NCBI GenBank assembly: GCA_016290695.1 | Contig: JAEEUX010000110.1 | Span: forward strand, 1-7,962 | DNA: 7,962 bases | Direction: 5' to 3' | Source of the DNA: Oscillospiraceae bacterium | Lineage (GTDB): Bacteria > Bacillota > Clostridia > Oscillospirales > Oscillospiraceae | Shown here: piece after piece, positions 6,330-7,962 of the stretch | Position numbering within the stretch: the stretch's first letter is position 1 | Layout of the letters: each line of letters opens with the position of its first letter | Made by a program: the position numbers and the translations under genes | Notes under the pieces: model-generated | What the model was told of the DNA's origin: nothing | Seen by the model: only the letters and a program-made list of their open reading frames with translations | Databases searched by the model: none

Positions 6330-7603
6330 TAAGCAGCTTGAAACGCAAGGTGTTCTGGAGCATTCTATTGAGTGCGGCGGGTGTTTTGCTGGCGATTCTT
6401 CTGGCGTTCAATGTGCTGAACGTGCTCCAGACAGTTTCAAAGGCGGATTCCATTCTTGACAGCGCAATGTTTTTGCTCTCGCCGGAGCACGCGCCGGAGG
6501 GTGAACCTGAGCGCAGTCCCGGCGATAAGCCCGGCGGCGACCGGGACAGGTCTGAGCTGCTGCGCTCCGTTTCCAAGGATGAGTTGGGGGCGTTTGCTCT
6601 GAACGAAAACGGCATGCTGTATCTGCGCGTTGGCTGCACAGAGAATATGGAAGATAATACGCTCTCGGCTATTTCCGCTGCCGCGTTGGCTGACGCGGAC
6701 GGGCATGGGAGCGTCGGAGAATGGAAATACCGGGCTGTAGAATATGCAGGAGGCACCGGCGTTCTGATATTGAATGCAGCCTCTCTGAACGGCGAAAATG
6801 TTGAAACGGCGCTGCTGTCCCTTTTAGGTTTCGCGGCGGCATGCTGTCTCTTCGCGCTGCTTGCACGAGTTCTTTCACGCGCTATCGTCAAGCCGGTGGA
6901 AGAGAATATGCAGATGCAAAAGCGCTTCGTCGCAGACGCGAGCCATGAGCTGAAAACGCCTTTGACCGTCATCGGAGCAAACGCAACCGTGTTAGAGGAA
7001 TCTATCGGACAAAACAAATGGCTCGACTATATCAAGGAACAGATCGTTCGCATGTCCGGTCTCGTCAACGAATTGCTTCAGCTTTCCAATCTGGAGGCGG
7101 ACAGGGAAAGCTCCGCGCCGCATAAGCGGGAAACATTCGATGCGGCGGAGGCTGTCATGGCGGCGGCGCTCCCCTTTGAAAGCGTCGCGTTCGAGCGGAG
7201 CGTGACGCTGGAGACAGACGTACCGGACGCGCTGGTTGCGTATGGCAGCCGGAAGGAGCTTGAGCAGCTCGCGGCAATATTGATAGACAACGCCGTCAAG
7301 CACTCCCCAGCAGGGGGAACCGTGCAGGTTTCTTTAGTTCAATCCATGCAGCGGCATGGATTAAAGGAGGAATCGTCGCTTGAGCTGCATGTTGCAAATT
7401 CCGGCGAAGAGATCCCTCAAGATGCACTTCCGCATATTTTTGACCGCTTCTATAGGGTGGATGAGTCCCGTACGCACAAGGACAACAGCTACGGACTCGG
7501 ACTCGCCATTGCCAAGGGTCTCGCCGAGAAAAACGACGGCGTAATTGCCGTTGCCTCCCATGACGGGCGCACGGAATTCACTCTGACGCTCCCAATAGCC
7601 TGA
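6326..7603 (+). CDS. Membrane sensor histidine kinase of the adjacent two-component system
   Basis: This 425-residue kinase has TM1 at ~9-31, an extracytoplasmic sensor region at ~33-158, and TM2 at ~159-184. The dimerisation/phosphotransfer domain contains H207 in FVADASHELKTPLTV. The HATPase_c domain has the N box DNAVKHS (D321, N322), a G1-equivalent VANSGEEI at 356-363, the F box IFDRFYR at 371-377 and the G2 motif YGLGLAIAK from 389. The Asp of the classical DxGxG G1 motif is replaced by Asn/Ser, a variant seen in many Gram-positive kinases of this type, so activity is still expected. No clear HAMP domain lies between TM2 and the phosphotransfer helix; only a short charged linker is present. 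The sensor region has a Pro/Glu/Asp/Arg-rich stretch at ~53-75 and resembles no sensory fold I recognise. It follows the regulator with an ATGA overlap. Confidence 0.95.
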   Translation: MISSLKRKVFWSILLSAAGVLLAILLAFNVLNVLQTVSKADSILDSAMFLLSPEHAPEGEPERSPGDKPGGDRDRSELLRSVSKDELGAFALNENGMLYLRVGCTENMEDNTLSAISAAALADADGHGSVGEWKYRAVEYAGGTGVLILNAASLNGENVETALLSLLGFAAACCLFALLARVLSRAIVKPVEENMQMQKRFVADASHELKTPLTVIGANATVLEESIGQNKWLDYIKEQIVRMSGLVNELLQLSNLEADRESSAPHKRETFDAAEAVMAAALPFESVAFERSVTLETDVPDALVAYGSRKELEQLAAILIDNAVKHSPAGGTVQVSLVQSMQRHGLKEESSLELHVANSGEEIPQDALPHIFDRFYRVDESRTHKDNSYGLGLAIAKGLAEKNDGVIAVASHDGRTEFTLTLPIA

Positions 7604-7649
7604 ACAGCCGGAGCGATAGTAACCGTCAAATCTGCCGGCGTCGGCACCA

Positions 7650-7682
7650 GAAAAAGCCGGCTGCGCAGCTTGCGCAACCGGC
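7650..7682 (-). terminator. Intrinsic terminator of a minus-strand transcript
   Basis: Arms at 7656-7667 and 7671-7682 pair over 12 positions with one C-A mismatch around a 3-base loop. On the minus strand the stem is followed by TTTTTC. It begins 8 bases after the stop of the small minus-strand ORF at 7691-7801, which argues that a leftward gene really ends there. On the plus strand there is only a weak T-content, so it is mainly leftward. Confidence 0.65.
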
Positions 7683-7690
7683 CGGATTGC

Positions 7691-7801
7691 TTAATAGACA
7701 CCATCCGCAGCATTGTCATATTGCTTCTGAATGAGCTTTTTAAAATCTGCGTCAGAAATCTCTCCCGGGTTCTTAACGAAGCTCCCGGGCGCGCGGTGCA
7801 T
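7691..7801 (-). CDS. Small unrecognised protein or 3' remnant of a gene
   Basis: This 36-codon frame runs from the ATG at 7801 to a TAA, followed 8 bases later by an intrinsic terminator. The peptide starts MHRAPGSFVKNPGEI and ends KLIQKQYDNAADGVY. It is amphipathic and charged, and reads like a natural C-terminal helix rather than random translation. No Shine-Dalgarno precedes the ATG. The frame stays open upstream to a TGA near 7870, but the upstream residues are Arg-rich and GC-heavy and do not look coding. A nearby AAAAGGAG site (complement of about 7916-7923) points at no start in this frame at normal spacing. It may be a true small protein or the tail of a gene whose 5' part is frameshifted. 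I do not recognise a family. Confidence 0.35.
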   Translation of the reverse strand: MHRAPGSFVKNPGEISDADFKKLIQKQYDNAADGVY

Positions 7802-7888
7802 GATCCGGGCCGGGCGTCTTCGCTCATCCCGCAGGCCGCTCCTCCGCGCTGCATTGCTGATGCAGCTTAACAGTCATCTTTATCTTTT

Positions 7889-7916
7889 GGGCTCGCCACT
7901 GCGGGCCTCTTTTTTC
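7889..7916 (+). terminator. Intrinsic terminator, probably of the two-component operon
   Basis: The plus-strand stem GGCTCGC (7890-7896) pairs with GCGGGCC (7901-7907), with one G-U pair and the 4-base loop CACT. The run TCTTTTTT follows. It is about 290 bp after the kinase stop and is the first plus-strand T-tailed hairpin in that stretch. It overlaps the region upstream of the small minus-strand ORF, so the two transcripts would overlap in antisense. Confidence 0.6.
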
Positions 7917-7962
7917 TCCTTTTGACGCTTAACGCCTACGATTGATCTGTCTTTATCTGTTC

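Noticed and set aside
6280..7017. Minus-strand 245-codon frame opposite the histidine kinase
   Set aside because: Ser/Arg/Pro-rich translation with no domain and no ribosome-binding site, antisense to conserved kinase motifs.
7740..7830. Possible structured RNA or tRNA in the GC-rich stretch with two CCCGGG palindromes
   Set aside because: No T-loop consensus, acceptor stem or known riboswitch core could be found. The CCCGGG sites pair simply because each is self-complementary.
7489..7854. Minus-strand 121-codon frame at the right edge
   Set aside because: It reads straight through the leftward terminator and into the antisense of the kinase end. The neighbouring frame (7691-7801) stops just before the terminator and looks more natural.
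1..7962. CRISPR array, rRNA or prophage genes
   Set aside because: No regularly spaced repeats, rRNA-like conserved segments or phage structural genes are present.

Overview
The window looks like chromosomal DNA from a Gram-positive, Clostridia-type Firmicute. The reasons are strong purine-rich Shine-Dalgarno sequences before nearly every gene, a TTG start codon, an SLH-anchored surface protein, intrinsic terminators, and the pairing of DUF4956 and VTC-domain genes with a Cthe_2159-type carbohydrate-binding protein. Base composition is moderately GC-rich by eye in the genes and AT-rich in the gaps. No species call is possible.

Left part (1-1314, minus strand): a housekeeping unit. A predicted promoter at 1286-1314 drives a full-length YchF/OLA1-type ATPase (109-1200). 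Three bases after its stop codon begins a membrane protein of the DUF1624 / heparan-alpha-glucosaminide N-acetyltransferase-like type, which runs off the left edge after 35 codons.

Gap (about 1315-1861): no intact gene is supported. It holds a 12-bp palindrome, a ribosome-binding site plus a short ORF whose first residues resemble an IS-type transposase start and then lose similarity (likely a remnant), and a 15-bp perfect hairpin with a T-run on the minus strand, the best terminator for the operon to its right.

Centre (1862-5507, minus strand): a three-gene operon for a surface system, in transcription order a VTC-domain protein (CYTH-like triphosphate tunnel fold, related to yeast polyphosphate polymerase Vtc4), a DUF4956 multi-spanning membrane protein, and a secreted 709-residue protein. 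The last has a signal peptide, a Cthe_2159-like parallel beta-helix domain, a Gly/Met/Pro-rich linker with three 15-residue repeats, and C-terminal SLH repeats. The usual CotH partner is not in this window.

Right part (5587-7603, plus strand): a divergently transcribed OmpR-type response regulator and a membrane histidine kinase, overlapping by 4 bp. The 135-bp region shared with the VTC operon carries a perfect TATAAT on each strand and an 11-bp-spaced TTTCAA direct repeat. That is the geometry expected for an OmpR/PhoB-family dimer, so the two-component system may control the surface operon and itself.

Right edge (7604-7962): two intrinsic terminators pointing at each other. The minus-strand one lies 8 bp after a small unrecognised minus-strand ORF (7691-7801). 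The plus-strand one probably ends the two-component operon.
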